A stretch of 64,000 nucleotides of DNA from NCBI RefSeq assembly GCF_900142715.1, contig NZ_FRBX01000003.1:248001-312000 (forward strand), in the 5' to 3' direction. Both the position numbers and the translations under genes were made by a program. Every line of letters starts with the position of its first letter. Within the stretch, counting starts at the first letter, position 1. The notes beneath the pieces were generated by a model. That model did not search any database. It was not told where the DNA came from and saw only the letters and a program-made list of their open reading frames with translations. Positions 32,868 through 40,835 of this stretch are shown here, in pieces. This stretch comes from Flavobacterium pectinovorum. Its GTDB lineage: Bacteria > Bacteroidota > Bacteroidia > Flavobacteriales > Flavobacteriaceae.

Positions 32868-34622
32868 ATGAAAGCAAAAGCATTTGATACCGGATTATTC
32901 AAACGAATTTTAAAATATACAAAACCTTATAAATGGCGTTATTACGGCGTTATTATTTTTGCAATTTCACTGTCGATTTTCGCAGCACTTCGCCCCTATT
33001 TATTAAAGCAAACGGTTGACGGCTATATTAAAACACAGGATAAACAAGGTTTATTGATGTATATTGTTTTGATGGGTATTGTGCTTTTATGTGAAGTTTT
33101 CTCTCAGTTTTATTTTGTGTACTGGGCCAACTGGCTGGGGCAGGATATTGTAAAAGATATTCGAACAAAACTCTTCAAACATATTTTAAGTTTTAGGATG
33201 AAGTATTTTGATTTGGTTCCGGTTGGGCAATTGGTAACCAGATCAGTATCTGATATTGAATCGATTGCACGTATTTTCAGTCAGGGACTTTTCATGATTA
33301 TCAGTGATTTGATGAAAATGCTGGTGGTTTTAATTTTTATGTTTTACATGAATTGGGAACTAACCTGGATTGTAGTTATTGCAATGCCAATTCTGGTTTA
33401 CATTACCCGAATTTTTCAGCGTAAAATGCAGGTTGCCTTTGAAGAAGTTCGTACGCAAATCGCAAACATGAACTCATTTGTACAGGAACGCGTTACGGGA
33501 ATGAAAATCGTTCAGCTTTTTAATCGTGAAAAAATTGAAGCCGAAAACTTCAAAGAAATAAACAACAAACATCGTGTTGCGTGGATAAAAACAATTTTAT
33601 ACAACTCGATATTTTTTCCTATTGCTGACATTATTTCTTCGATTACTTTGGGATTGGTTGTGGTTTATGGCGGATTTAAAATTTTAAACGGAGATCATTT
33701 TACCACTTTTGGAGATTTATTTTCTTATACAATGTTCATTGGAATGTTGTTTAACCCTTTACGTCAAATTGCGGATAAATTTAATGAGATGCAATTAGGA
33801 ATGATTGCGGCCAATCGTGTTTTTGATATTATTGACACACAGGATCATATTCAGGACACAGGTACTCTTGAAGCGCCAATTTTTAATGGAAGTATCGAAT
33901 TTGCAGCAGTTCGTTTTAGTTATATTCCCGAAGAAGAAGTTATTAAAGGCATTGATTTATCTGTTGCTGCCGGACAAACTGTTGCAATTGTTGGTTCGAC
34001 CGGAGCCGGAAAATCGACAATTATTAATTTATTGAATCGCTTTTACGAAATAAACAGCGGAACGATTTTTATTGACGGTCATAATATTGAGAATTATACT
34101 CTGGCTTCTTTACGAAAACAAATTGCCGTGGTTCTACAAGATGTATTTTTATTTGCTGATACTATATACAATAATATTACTTTACACAATCCGGAAATTA
34201 CGCGCGAAAAAGTTCTGGACGCAGCCAAAAAAATTGGTGTACATGATTTCATTATGAGCTTGCCGGATAATTATGATTTTGATGTAAAAGAGCGTGGTGT
34301 TATGCTTTCATCCGGACAACGTCAGTTAATTGCTTTTTTACGTTCGTATGTGAGCAATCCAAGTATTTTGATTTTGGATGAAGCTACTTCTTCTATCGAT
34401 AGCTATTCTGAAGAATTAATCCAGCGTGCTACAGAAACGATTACAAAAGGCAGAACCTCTATCATTATCGCGCACCGATTGGCTACAATTGTAAACGCAG
34501 ATAAAATTGTGGTAATGGATAAAGGATTAATTGTAGAACAGGGAACACATCAGGAATTACTCAATAAAACCGATGGTTACTACAAAAATCTGTACGATTC
34601 TCAATTTTCGGTTGCAAACTAG
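32868..34622 (+). CDS. ABC exporter, fused membrane and ATPase domains (MsbA/LmrA type)
   Basis: A 584-residue half-transporter that should work as a homodimer. Six membrane helices occupy about residues 20-310, with the cytoplasmic coupling segment MNSFVQERVTGMKIVQLFNRE. The ATPase has Walker A VGSTGAGKST (about 373-382), the Q-loop in VVLQDVFLFADTIYNNI, signature LSSGQRQL (about 481) and Walker B ILILDEATSSID (about 500), then the H-loop in IIAHRL. Substrate may be a lipid or drug; it cannot be told from sequence. The position next to truA has no functional meaning that I can see. Confidence 0.93.
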   Translation: MKAKAFDTGLFKRILKYTKPYKWRYYGVIIFAISLSIFAALRPYLLKQTVDGYIKTQDKQGLLMYIVLMGIVLLCEVFSQFYFVYWANWLGQDIVKDIRTKLFKHILSFRMKYFDLVPVGQLVTRSVSDIESIARIFSQGLFMIISDLMKMLVVLIFMFYMNWELTWIVVIAMPILVYITRIFQRKMQVAFEEVRTQIANMNSFVQERVTGMKIVQLFNREKIEAENFKEINNKHRVAWIKTILYNSIFFPIADIISSITLGLVVVYGGFKILNGDHFTTFGDLFSYTMFIGMLFNPLRQIADKFNEMQLGMIAANRVFDIIDTQDHIQDTGTLEAPIFNGSIEFAAVRFSYIPEEEVIKGIDLSVAAGQTVAIVGSTGAGKSTIINLLNRFYEINSGTIFIDGHNIENYTLASLRKQIAVVLQDVFLFADTIYNNITLHNPEITREKVLDAAKKIGVHDFIMSLPDNYDFDVKERGVMLSSGQRQLIAFLRSYVSNPSILILDEATSSIDSYSEELIQRATETITKGRTSIIIAHRLATIVNADKIVVMDKGLIVEQGTHQELLNKTDGYYKNLYDSQFSVAN

Positions 34623-34729
34623 GATTTGTAATGCTAAAAAAGTTCTTAAAAAAGTTAAAATAGCGTTATAGGAATCATAAATGTAATATCTGATGGAAAT
34701 TATGTAACTGCATTGGTTTTTGATTTTTT

Positions 34730-34737
34730 TATATTTG
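34730..34737 (+). promoter_or_regulatory. -7 element before the NUMOD4/HNH-like gene
   Basis: TATATTTG fits TAnnTTTG, 28 nt before the ATG; the nearest TTG is 14 nt upstream, shorter than usual. Confidence 0.35.
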
Positions 34738-34765
34738 AGAATATATAAATCAAATGTAAAAGAAT

Positions 34766-35350
34766 ATGCCACAAAACAGATTTTATCCAGACGAACAGTT
34801 TAAAGAAATAGAAATAAACGCCTCATTACAACTTCGATATGCCATTTCAAACAGAGGCCGTCTAATCAGTTTTTCTGACGAAATAGAAAACGGAAGAATC
34901 TTAAAAGGAGGATTAAGCGATGGCTATCCAACTTTTAGATTTAAGATTAAAAAAGACGATAAAATTGTCAACAAATACTTGTTTTTATACAAATTAGTTG
35001 CTCAATATTTTATTCCAAAACAATCAGAAGATCAAACATATGTTTTACATCTTGATTACAACAGAAGTAATGATGATGTGAAAAATTTGCGCTGGGCAAC
35101 AAAAGCCGAAATGATGGCACACAGCCGTAAAAGTCCGCGTGTTATTCAGGCAAAAAAGAACCTGATCGAACACAATCTAAAAGCCGACGGAAGAAAATTA
35201 ACCACCACAAAAGTGATGTTAATTAAAAAAATCCTTGCCAGACCAGAACAAAAAACACGCCTTAAAATGATCGCAAAACAATTCGGCGTAAGCGAAATGC
35301 AGATTAGACGTATTGCGAGTGGAGAAAATTGGGGACATGTTAAGGTTTAA
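34766..35350 (+). CDS. NUMOD4/HNH-like protein with C-terminal helix-turn-helix
   Basis: A 194-residue protein. Residues about 12-60 resemble NUMOD4 (YAISNRGRLISF, then GYPTFRFKI). Residues about 70-115 resemble an HNH_3 unit (LYKLVAQYF, then HLDYNRSNDD and NLRWAT), with H95, D97, N99, N102 and N107 in the expected places but Tyr where the VHRLVA motif usually has His. Residues about 145-190 form a helix-turn-helix (LKMIAKQFGVSEMQIRRI). This is the architecture of free-standing homing-type endonucleases and of DNA-binding proteins derived from them. No intron or intein is nearby, so the gene may be a domesticated regulator. Activity is uncertain. Confidence 0.72.
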   Translation: MPQNRFYPDEQFKEIEINASLQLRYAISNRGRLISFSDEIENGRILKGGLSDGYPTFRFKIKKDDKIVNKYLFLYKLVAQYFIPKQSEDQTYVLHLDYNRSNDDVKNLRWATKAEMMAHSRKSPRVIQAKKNLIEHNLKADGRKLTTTKVMLIKKILARPEQKTRLKMIAKQFGVSEMQIRRIASGENWGHVKV

Positions 35351-35383
35351 TTATTAATGGTGAATTATTAATTAATTTCACTC

Positions 35384-35508
35384 TGAGCGGAGTCGAAGAG
35401 CTTTCCAACTTGTAAGGGCTTCGACTCCGCTCAGCATGACACCGATTTAAGATTTCACTCTAAACAAAGTCGAAGAGTTTTCGTGTTGAAAGCTCTTCGA
35501 CTTTGTTT
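35384..35508. repeat. Two perfect hairpins, GTCGAAGAG family
   Basis: In the 407-bp gap before the small ORF and lpdA, TGAGCGGAGTCGAAG (35384-35398) pairs with CTTCGACTCCGCTCA (35419-35433), and AAACAAAGTCGAAGAG (35462-35477) pairs with CTCTTCGACTTTGTTT (35493-35508). Both stems are perfect and related to each other. The first stem is much more GC-rich than its surroundings. The remainder of the gap shows only AT-rich sequence. Confidence 0.8.
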
Positions 35509-35702
35509 ATTTCAGGAAACACGTACTTTGAGTTTTAGCTTATCAATCTCGATTTTCAATTCATAATTCATAATTTACAATTAACAATTATACCGTTCTC
35601 TGTGAAAAAGGTTAGAATCAGTATGTCTAAAAATAAAATTTAAAGGCTATTTTAAAATAAATCCTTAAATTCGCAATCACAAATAACAAGAGAAATCGAA
35701 AA

Positions 35703-35816
35703 ATGAGTTTCGGAATTATAAACTTCATTTTCGGTAGTAATACTAAAAACAAAAAAAATGAAATACGACGTTATTGTTTTAGGAAGTGGTCCTGGCGGAT
35801 ATGTAACAGCAATTAG
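35703..35816 (+). CDS. Possible 37-residue ORF overlapping the lpdA start
   Basis: ATG at 35703, preceded by AAGAG 10 nt upstream, opens a frame that runs out of phase into lpdA and stops at TAG 35814-35816. The first half (MSFGIINFIFGSNTKNKKN) is plausible as a short membrane-touching peptide; the second half is forced by the lpdA codons. It may be a translated leader that couples to lpdA or a chance frame. Low confidence. Confidence 0.25.
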   Translation: MSFGIINFIFGSNTKNKKNEIRRYCFRKWSWRICNSN

Positions 35817-37146
35817 AGCTTCACAATTAGGCTTTAAAGTAGCTGTAGTTGAAAAAGAAAGCCTTGGTGGTGTATGTTTAAACTGGGGATGTATCCCAAC
35901 AAAAGCATTATTAAAATCAGCTCAGGTTTTTGATTACTTAAAACACGCTTCTGATTACGGATTAAAAGTTTCTGAATTCGATAAAGATTTCCCTGCAGTT
36001 GTACAACGTAGCCGTGGTGTTGCTGACGGAATGAGTAAAGGAGTTCAATTTTTGATGAAAAAAAATAAAATTGACGTTATCGAAGGTTTCGGAAAACTAA
36101 AACCAGGTAAAAAACTTGACGTTACAGATAAAGACAATAAAGTAACTGAATACAGCGCTGATCACATCATCATCGCAACCGGAGCTCGCTCTCGTGAGTT
36201 ACCAAACTTACCACAAGACGGTGTAAAAGTAATTGGTTACCGTCAGGCAATGACATTACCAACGCAACCAAAATCTATGATTATTGTAGGTTCTGGGGCT
36301 ATTGGAGTAGAATTTGCTCACTTTTACAACTCAATGGGAACTGATGTTACTATTGTAGAATTTATGCCAAACATTGTACCAGTTGAAGACGAAGACATTT
36401 CGAAACAAATGGAGCGTTCAATGAAAAAAGCTGGTGTAAAAATCATGACCAATTCATCTGTAGAAAAAATTGATACTACAGGAACTGGCGTAAAAGCAAC
36501 TGTAAAAACAGCAAAAGGAGAAGAAATTCTTGAAGCTGACATAGTACTTTCGGCAGTTGGAATCAAAACAAACATCGAAAATATTGGTTTAGAAGAAGTT
36601 GGAATCGCTGTTGACAGAGATAAAATTCTTGTAAACGCTTACAATGCAACTAATATTCCAGGATACTACGCAATTGGAGACGTTACTCCGGGTCAGGCTT
36701 TGGCTCACGTAGCTTCTGCAGAAGGAATCAACTGTGTTGAAAAAATTGCTGGTTTACACGTAGACCCAATCGATTACGGAAACGTACCTGGTTGTACTTA
36801 CGCAACTCCTGAAATCGCTTCTGTAGGTTTAACCGAAAAACAAGCTAAAGAAAAAGGATACGAATTAAAAATTGGTAAATTCCCATTCTCAGCTTCAGGA
36901 AAAGCAAAAGCGGCTGGTGCTGCAGACGGATTCGTAAAAGTAATCTTCGATGCAAAATACGGAGAATGGTTAGGATGTCACATGATTGGTGCCGGAGTTA
37001 CAGATATGATTGCTGAAGCAGTTGTAGCTCGTAAACTAGAAACTACAGGTCACGAAATCCTTAAATCTATTCACCCTCACCCAACAATGAGTGAGGCAGT
37101 TATGGAAGCTGTTGCAGATGCTTACGGCGAAGTAATTCACTTGTAA
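35758..37146 (+). CDS. lpdA: Dihydrolipoyl dehydrogenase (E3)
   Basis: A 462-residue flavoprotein of the pyridine nucleotide-disulfide oxidoreductases. FAD motif GSGPGGYVTAIRA at the N-terminus, redox disulfide C40-LNWG-C45, NAD motif IIVGSGAIGVEFAHFYNSMG, second FAD motif YAIGDV, and the C-terminal active base in IHPHPTMSE. It reoxidises lipoamide in pyruvate and 2-oxoglutarate dehydrogenases and the glycine cleavage system. Codon use is rich in preferred codons, as expected for a highly expressed gene. The other complex subunits are not adjacent. A terminator follows. Confidence 0.96.
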   Translation: MKYDVIVLGSGPGGYVTAIRASQLGFKVAVVEKESLGGVCLNWGCIPTKALLKSAQVFDYLKHASDYGLKVSEFDKDFPAVVQRSRGVADGMSKGVQFLMKKNKIDVIEGFGKLKPGKKLDVTDKDNKVTEYSADHIIIATGARSRELPNLPQDGVKVIGYRQAMTLPTQPKSMIIVGSGAIGVEFAHFYNSMGTDVTIVEFMPNIVPVEDEDISKQMERSMKKAGVKIMTNSSVEKIDTTGTGVKATVKTAKGEEILEADIVLSAVGIKTNIENIGLEEVGIAVDRDKILVNAYNATNIPGYYAIGDVTPGQALAHVASAEGINCVEKIAGLHVDPIDYGNVPGCTYATPEIASVGLTEKQAKEKGYELKIGKFPFSASGKAKAAGAADGFVKVIFDAKYGEWLGCHMIGAGVTDMIAEAVVARKLETTGHEILKSIHPHPTMSEAVMEAVADAYGEVIHL

Positions 37147-37184
37147 TATTAAACCGTTTTACGGTTATATATAATTTTCAATTT

Positions 37185-37219
37185 AAAAGTCCGATTTGTG
37201 AAAACAAGTCGGATTTTTT
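37185..37219 (+). terminator. Terminator of lpdA, CCGATTTGC family
   Basis: AAAAGTCCGATTTGT pairs with ACAAGTCGGATTTTTT (one wobble), followed by T run. Confidence 0.8.
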
Positions 37220-37301
37220 ATTGTTAAAACCCAGACCATTTATACAAATTATTTTATCTTGTAGTTAAAATAGATTTACAACTAAAATTCTAAATTATAT
37301 T

Positions 37302-38051
37302 ATGGAAGAAACACCAGTATTCTTTGCCGATGGAGAAAATCCAAAAATGATTGAAGCCTTTAAAAAAGCACAAGAAACGTTTAAATATTTCTGGAGAGAA
37401 CTCTCTTGGGAATATCGCCGAATTGTTCCGGCACTTGATGTTGCCTGCGTAAAATTGGCCTTCACACAAGAAATAGATAATGAAACTGTAGTCGAACACA
37501 TGTGGATTAACGATATTAATTTTGATGGCGAAAAAATATACGGCATTTTAGTCAACGATCCCAATGAACTAACCAATGTAGAGAACGGAAATGAGGTAGA
37601 AATTCCGATAAATCAAATTAGCGACTGGCTGTTTGCTTCTCAGGGAAAAACATACGGAGGTTTTACGATACAAGCCATGCGATCTGAAATGAGTGAAACC
37701 GAAAAAGCAGAACATGATGAGGCCTGGGGTATGGATTTTGGCGATTATGATGACATTCTTGTTGCTTTTGAGCAAAAGGAAAAACCTGAAAACCTTATAG
37801 AACATCCTATGAGCATAAACATGAAAGAAAGCCTTTTAGAGTTTATAAAAAATAATCCAAATGAAGTAATCAGCAAAGATGAGCTGGGATATACTTTTTT
37901 ACACCGCGAAACAATTGCAGGAAATAGGACTTCGGTTGAAGTTTTAATAGAGTCCGGAGCCGATATTAATGCAAAAACTATCCATGGTAAAACCCCATTA
38001 GATTTTGCAAAGCAACTAAACTGGCAGCACTTAATTCCACTTTTATCATAA
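37302..38051 (+). CDS. DUF2314 domain protein with C-terminal ankyrin repeats
   Basis: A 249-residue cytoplasmic protein. Residues about 5-120 match DUF2314 (FKYFWRELSWEYRRIVPALD, then VEHMWINDINFDGEKIYGIL). The segment YGGFTIQAMRSEMSETEKAEHDEAWG follows. The end (about 175-249) has two ankyrin-type units (DELGYTFLHRETIAGNRTSVEVLIESGADIN, then GKTPLDFAKQLNW). DUF2314 is of unknown function and is often found near toxin-immunity genes in Bacteroidota; the ankyrin part should bind a partner protein. No signal peptide. Confidence 0.82.
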   Translation: MEETPVFFADGENPKMIEAFKKAQETFKYFWRELSWEYRRIVPALDVACVKLAFTQEIDNETVVEHMWINDINFDGEKIYGILVNDPNELTNVENGNEVEIPINQISDWLFASQGKTYGGFTIQAMRSEMSETEKAEHDEAWGMDFGDYDDILVAFEQKEKPENLIEHPMSINMKESLLEFIKNNPNEVISKDELGYTFLHRETIAGNRTSVEVLIESGADINAKTIHGKTPLDFAKQLNWQHLIPLLS

Positions 38052-38055
38052 CTTT

Positions 38056-38089
38056 AAAATCCGATTTGCGAAACAAGTCGGATTTTTTA
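38056..38089 (+). terminator. Terminator, CCGATTTGC family
   Basis: AAAATCCGATTTG pairs with CAAGTCGGATTTT plus T run, 5 bp past the DUF2314 stop. Confidence 0.85.
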
Positions 38090-38167
38090 TTAAAAACGCA
38101 CTATTAAGAAATCTAAAAATATCAGAATCTACAAACTTAGTAATTCAGAATCTTAGAATCTTTATGA

Positions 38168-38262
38168 TGGCGTGTCCCTCCGGGTCGGGCTATTCACTGC
38201 AAGTCCTCGCACTTCCTTCGTCAGGCTGTGGGCTTTTCGTTGCTATCCCTCACGCAAACCCG
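38168..38262. repeat. GC-rich intergenic repeat element
   Basis: About 95 bp, clearly richer in G and C than its surroundings, starting GGCGTGTCCCTCCGGGTCGG and including GTGGGCTTTTCGTTGCTATCC. I recognise it as a type of dispersed repeat seen between Flavobacterium genes. An open frame across it (38172-38363) is not credible. Confidence 0.6.
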
Positions 38263-38380
38263 TTTTCATAAGGACATTTCATTTTCAATTGTTTTTTATA
38301 ATAAAATTTGATTATTTTAGCTTCTATATTAAACTCATAAACAACTGTAAATTAATCAAATAAACGACATATTAAAAAGG

Positions 38381-38454
38381 TGTAATCCGTACGGGATAAT
38401 TATATATGGAAATATGATTTTGCTACCAATATGTAAATCCTAACGGATTATCTC
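38381..38454. repeat. Inverted repeat TAATCCGT...ACGGATTA
   Basis: TAATCCGTACGGGAT (38383-38397) and ATCCTAACGGATTA (38437-38450) face each other. The other parts of this 571-bp gap (38090-38622) show no gene. Confidence 0.6.
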
Positions 38455-38622
38455 AAATTGGTTTATTATTTTTTTGTTTTATGTTTTATTTTAAACAGGC
38501 AAATCTTCAATATATATGACTGATTATTTATAATTGATTGATTGATTTATTATTTAAAAAAATCTTCAACATATATCTCGGAGAGATTACACATTGGTAG
38601 TAGAAACCACAATCAATTAACC

Positions 38623-39012
38623 ATGAACACAACCATACAGGATTACAATAATTCACAAAATAGTTCAGACAAGGAAATCTGCGATCGATTGGCAAATATT
38701 ATCGATAAAAATTTACCCGATGCCGAAAACAAAATCTGGCATGCACATCCGGTTTGGTTTCTTGACGGAAATCCAATTGTGGGATACAGCAAATTAAAAG
38801 ATTCTGTTCGTTTACTTTTCTGGAGCGGTCAATCTTTTGACGAAGAAAAATTATCAAACGAAGGTTCTTTTAAAGCAGCTGAATTTCGCTATACCTCATC
38901 GGAACAAATTATTGAAGAAGATGTAAAACGCTGGCTCGAAAAAGCAAGAGAAATTCAATGGGATTATAAAAATATAGTCAAGCGTAAAGGAGTTTTGATA
39001 CGGCTAAAATAA
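38623..39012 (+). CDS. DUF1801 family protein (copy 1)
   Basis: With the ATG at 38623 the product has 129 residues; the longer frame from TTG 38542 lacks support. The core KIWHAHPVWFLDGNPIVGYSKLKDSVRLLFWSG is the DUF1801 (YdhG-like) fold pattern: amphipathic helix, buried Pro and Gly turn, then strands. These small cytoplasmic proteins resemble frataxin-type folds; no reaction is established. Two further DUF1801 genes lie at 49801 and 54864, and sequence identity among the three is low by eye. Confidence 0.77.
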   Translation: MNTTIQDYNNSQNSSDKEICDRLANIIDKNLPDAENKIWHAHPVWFLDGNPIVGYSKLKDSVRLLFWSGQSFDEEKLSNEGSFKAAEFRYTSSEQIIEEDVKRWLEKAREIQWDYKNIVKRKGVLIRLK

Positions 39013-39103
39013 AAAAAGCCTGTCATTTTTATTTAGAATTTCAATTCAATCAAGCGATACAAAAGCATATATTTTAATAACTTTATAACCAAATTGCAAA
39101 GTT

Positions 39104-40012
39104 ATGAGAGAAATATATATTGTCGAATTCCCATCAAATTTAGGCTTAAAAGAACCTCACCCAGGAAAAGAACCCGGTGTAAAACGTTTGCCGGATTGGT
39201 TTCAAAGACATAATTTGCATAAAATACTCGATCCTGAAAATACCCTTAGACTCGATCCTCCAAAATATAACAATACAAAAGATTCTGAAACGCAAATTCT
39301 AAACGCAAATTCATTAATAGAATACGCGCGTGAACAAGCTTATCTCGTAAATAATCTACTCACCCGAAATAAATTTCCTTTTATACTTGGCGGTGATTGC
39401 AGTATTCTTTTAGGGTCTGCAATTGCATTGAAACAAAAAGGCAATTATGCTCTATTTTATCTCGACGGACATACTGATTTTATGGATATTTCCTTATCAG
39501 AAACCGGTGGCGTTGGCGGAATGGCTGCATCTATTGTAACAGGAAACGGACATGAAAAACTAACCAATATTTTAAACTTATCACCTTATATAAAAGAAGA
39601 AAACCTTTGGTGCGTAGGCAACCGAGAATATGACGATGAATATGAAAATGAAATACGAAATTCGTCTGCAACTTATATTAGCCTAAAAGATTTGCGAGAA
39701 AAAGGAATTTCAAATTGTACAACAGCATTTCTTTCAGAAGTTGAAAACAAGAATCTGGATGGCTTTTGGCTTCATATAGATGTGGATGTTCTCAATGATA
39801 CTATCATGCCATGTGTTGACAGCCGCACGCCGGATGGTTTAACTTATGATGAGTTTAATGAACTTACCTCCTATTTATTTCAAAGTAAAAAACTTTGCGG
39901 ACTCGAAATAACCATTCTGGATCCTGATTTAGATACCACCGGAAAATACACCAAAGATTTTGTAGATAATATTACACATACCTTCAACTTGTCTCAAAAA
40001 AACCAATTCTAA
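39104..40012 (+). CDS. Arginase/agmatinase-family ureohydrolase with His-to-Cys metal ligand
   Basis: A 302-residue cytoplasmic protein of the ureohydrolase fold. The first metal motif, normally GGDHS, reads GGDC99S here. The second is intact as D121-G-H123-T-D125. The third reads D226-V-D228, matching DVD. Five of six canonical Mn ligands are thus kept. Family members hydrolyse arginine, agmatine, formimidoylglutamate or related guanidines. The Cys change occurs in other ureohydrolase relatives and may lower Mn affinity or shift the metal; substrate cannot be assigned. It lies alone between a DUF1801 gene and a TPM gene. Confidence 0.83.
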   Translation: MREIYIVEFPSNLGLKEPHPGKEPGVKRLPDWFQRHNLHKILDPENTLRLDPPKYNNTKDSETQILNANSLIEYAREQAYLVNNLLTRNKFPFILGGDCSILLGSAIALKQKGNYALFYLDGHTDFMDISLSETGGVGGMAASIVTGNGHEKLTNILNLSPYIKEENLWCVGNREYDDEYENEIRNSSATYISLKDLREKGISNCTTAFLSEVENKNLDGFWLHIDVDVLNDTIMPCVDSRTPDGLTYDEFNELTSYLFQSKKLCGLEITILDPDLDTTGKYTKDFVDNITHTFNLSQKNQF

Positions 40013-40134
40013 ATACAAATTTGTTTGCCATTAATTGTTCATCTGAAATATTAACGCTTTAGTATAAAATTACTGAATATTTTATAACAATAAAGTGGTA
40101 ATTTTGCGGCACCAAATCTAAATCTTAGCCTAAG

Positions 40135-40644
40135 ATGAAAAAAATAATACTCCTTGTTACAATTGCATTGCTGTTGCCCGCCAGCTTTTTTGCCCAAACA
40201 AAAAAAGAAGCACAATCAAGTTCAGAAGCACAAAACATTTTTGCAAAATCATACGATAACGTTAATGATTTTGAGAAAATATTAACTCCAGCTCAAATAA
40301 CTGCTTTAAACACCACTCTTAAAACATTTGAGAAAAGGAGACTTTATAAATTTATCATTGTAACTACTTCTTCTATAAAACCTTATACAGATTTATATGA
40401 ATATTCTCAAAATTTAGATAAATACCTCAACAGTAGTTTAAAAATGCAGCCTACAATTTTAATACTTTTAAGTAAAGAATTAAGACAGATTCAAATTTTA
40501 GGAGAAGATTCTATACGCTACAAACTAAGTGACGATCAGACAAAAGAAATAATTAGCAGTTTTGCCGTACCGGAATTTAAAAAAGGAGATTATTATAAAG
40601 GTTTAGAAAGCGCTGTAAGTGAATTAATAAAAAAGCTGGAATAA
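40135..40644 (+). CDS. Exported TPM-domain protein
   Basis: A 169-residue protein with a signal peptide ending FFAQ (residues 18-21) and one TPM domain (about residues 42-165): ILTPAQITALNTTLKTFEKR, FIIVTTSSIKPY, ILILLSKELRQIQILGEDSI and YYKGLESAVSELI. TPM domains are linked to acid phosphatase activity in plants and to membrane-protein assembly in bacteria; no tail helix is present, so it should be soluble in the periplasm. TAATTTTG at 40099-40106 is a candidate -7 element. Confidence 0.82.
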   Translation: MKKIILLVTIALLLPASFFAQTKKEAQSSSEAQNIFAKSYDNVNDFEKILTPAQITALNTTLKTFEKRRLYKFIIVTTSSIKPYTDLYEYSQNLDKYLNSSLKMQPTILILLSKELRQIQILGEDSIRYKLSDDQTKEIISSFAVPEFKKGDYYKGLESAVSELIKKLE

Positions 40645-40669
40645 TATTCTAATTTTTAAATCAAATATC

Positions 40670-40704
40670 AAATCCGATTTGCGAGAGCAAGTCGGATTTT
40701 TTTT
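40670..40704 (+). terminator. Terminator, CCGATTTGC family
   Basis: AAATCCGATTTGC and GCAAGTCGGATTT with loop GAGA and a run of eight T. Confidence 0.87.
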
Positions 40705-40835
40705 ACCTATTATTTCAGGAAATCCGATCCTTATATGATAAAATTTACATTTCAAAAATGACAAAATAATTACAGCAAAAATCAAATAAAAAATATAATT
40801 TTTTATTTCAAAAAACTATATATTGTCATTCATTA

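Noticed and set aside
38172..38363. 63-codon open frame between the DUF2314 and DUF1801 genes
   Set aside because: It runs through a GC-rich dispersed repeat, has an Arg/Pro/Ser-rich composition and no upstream signal.
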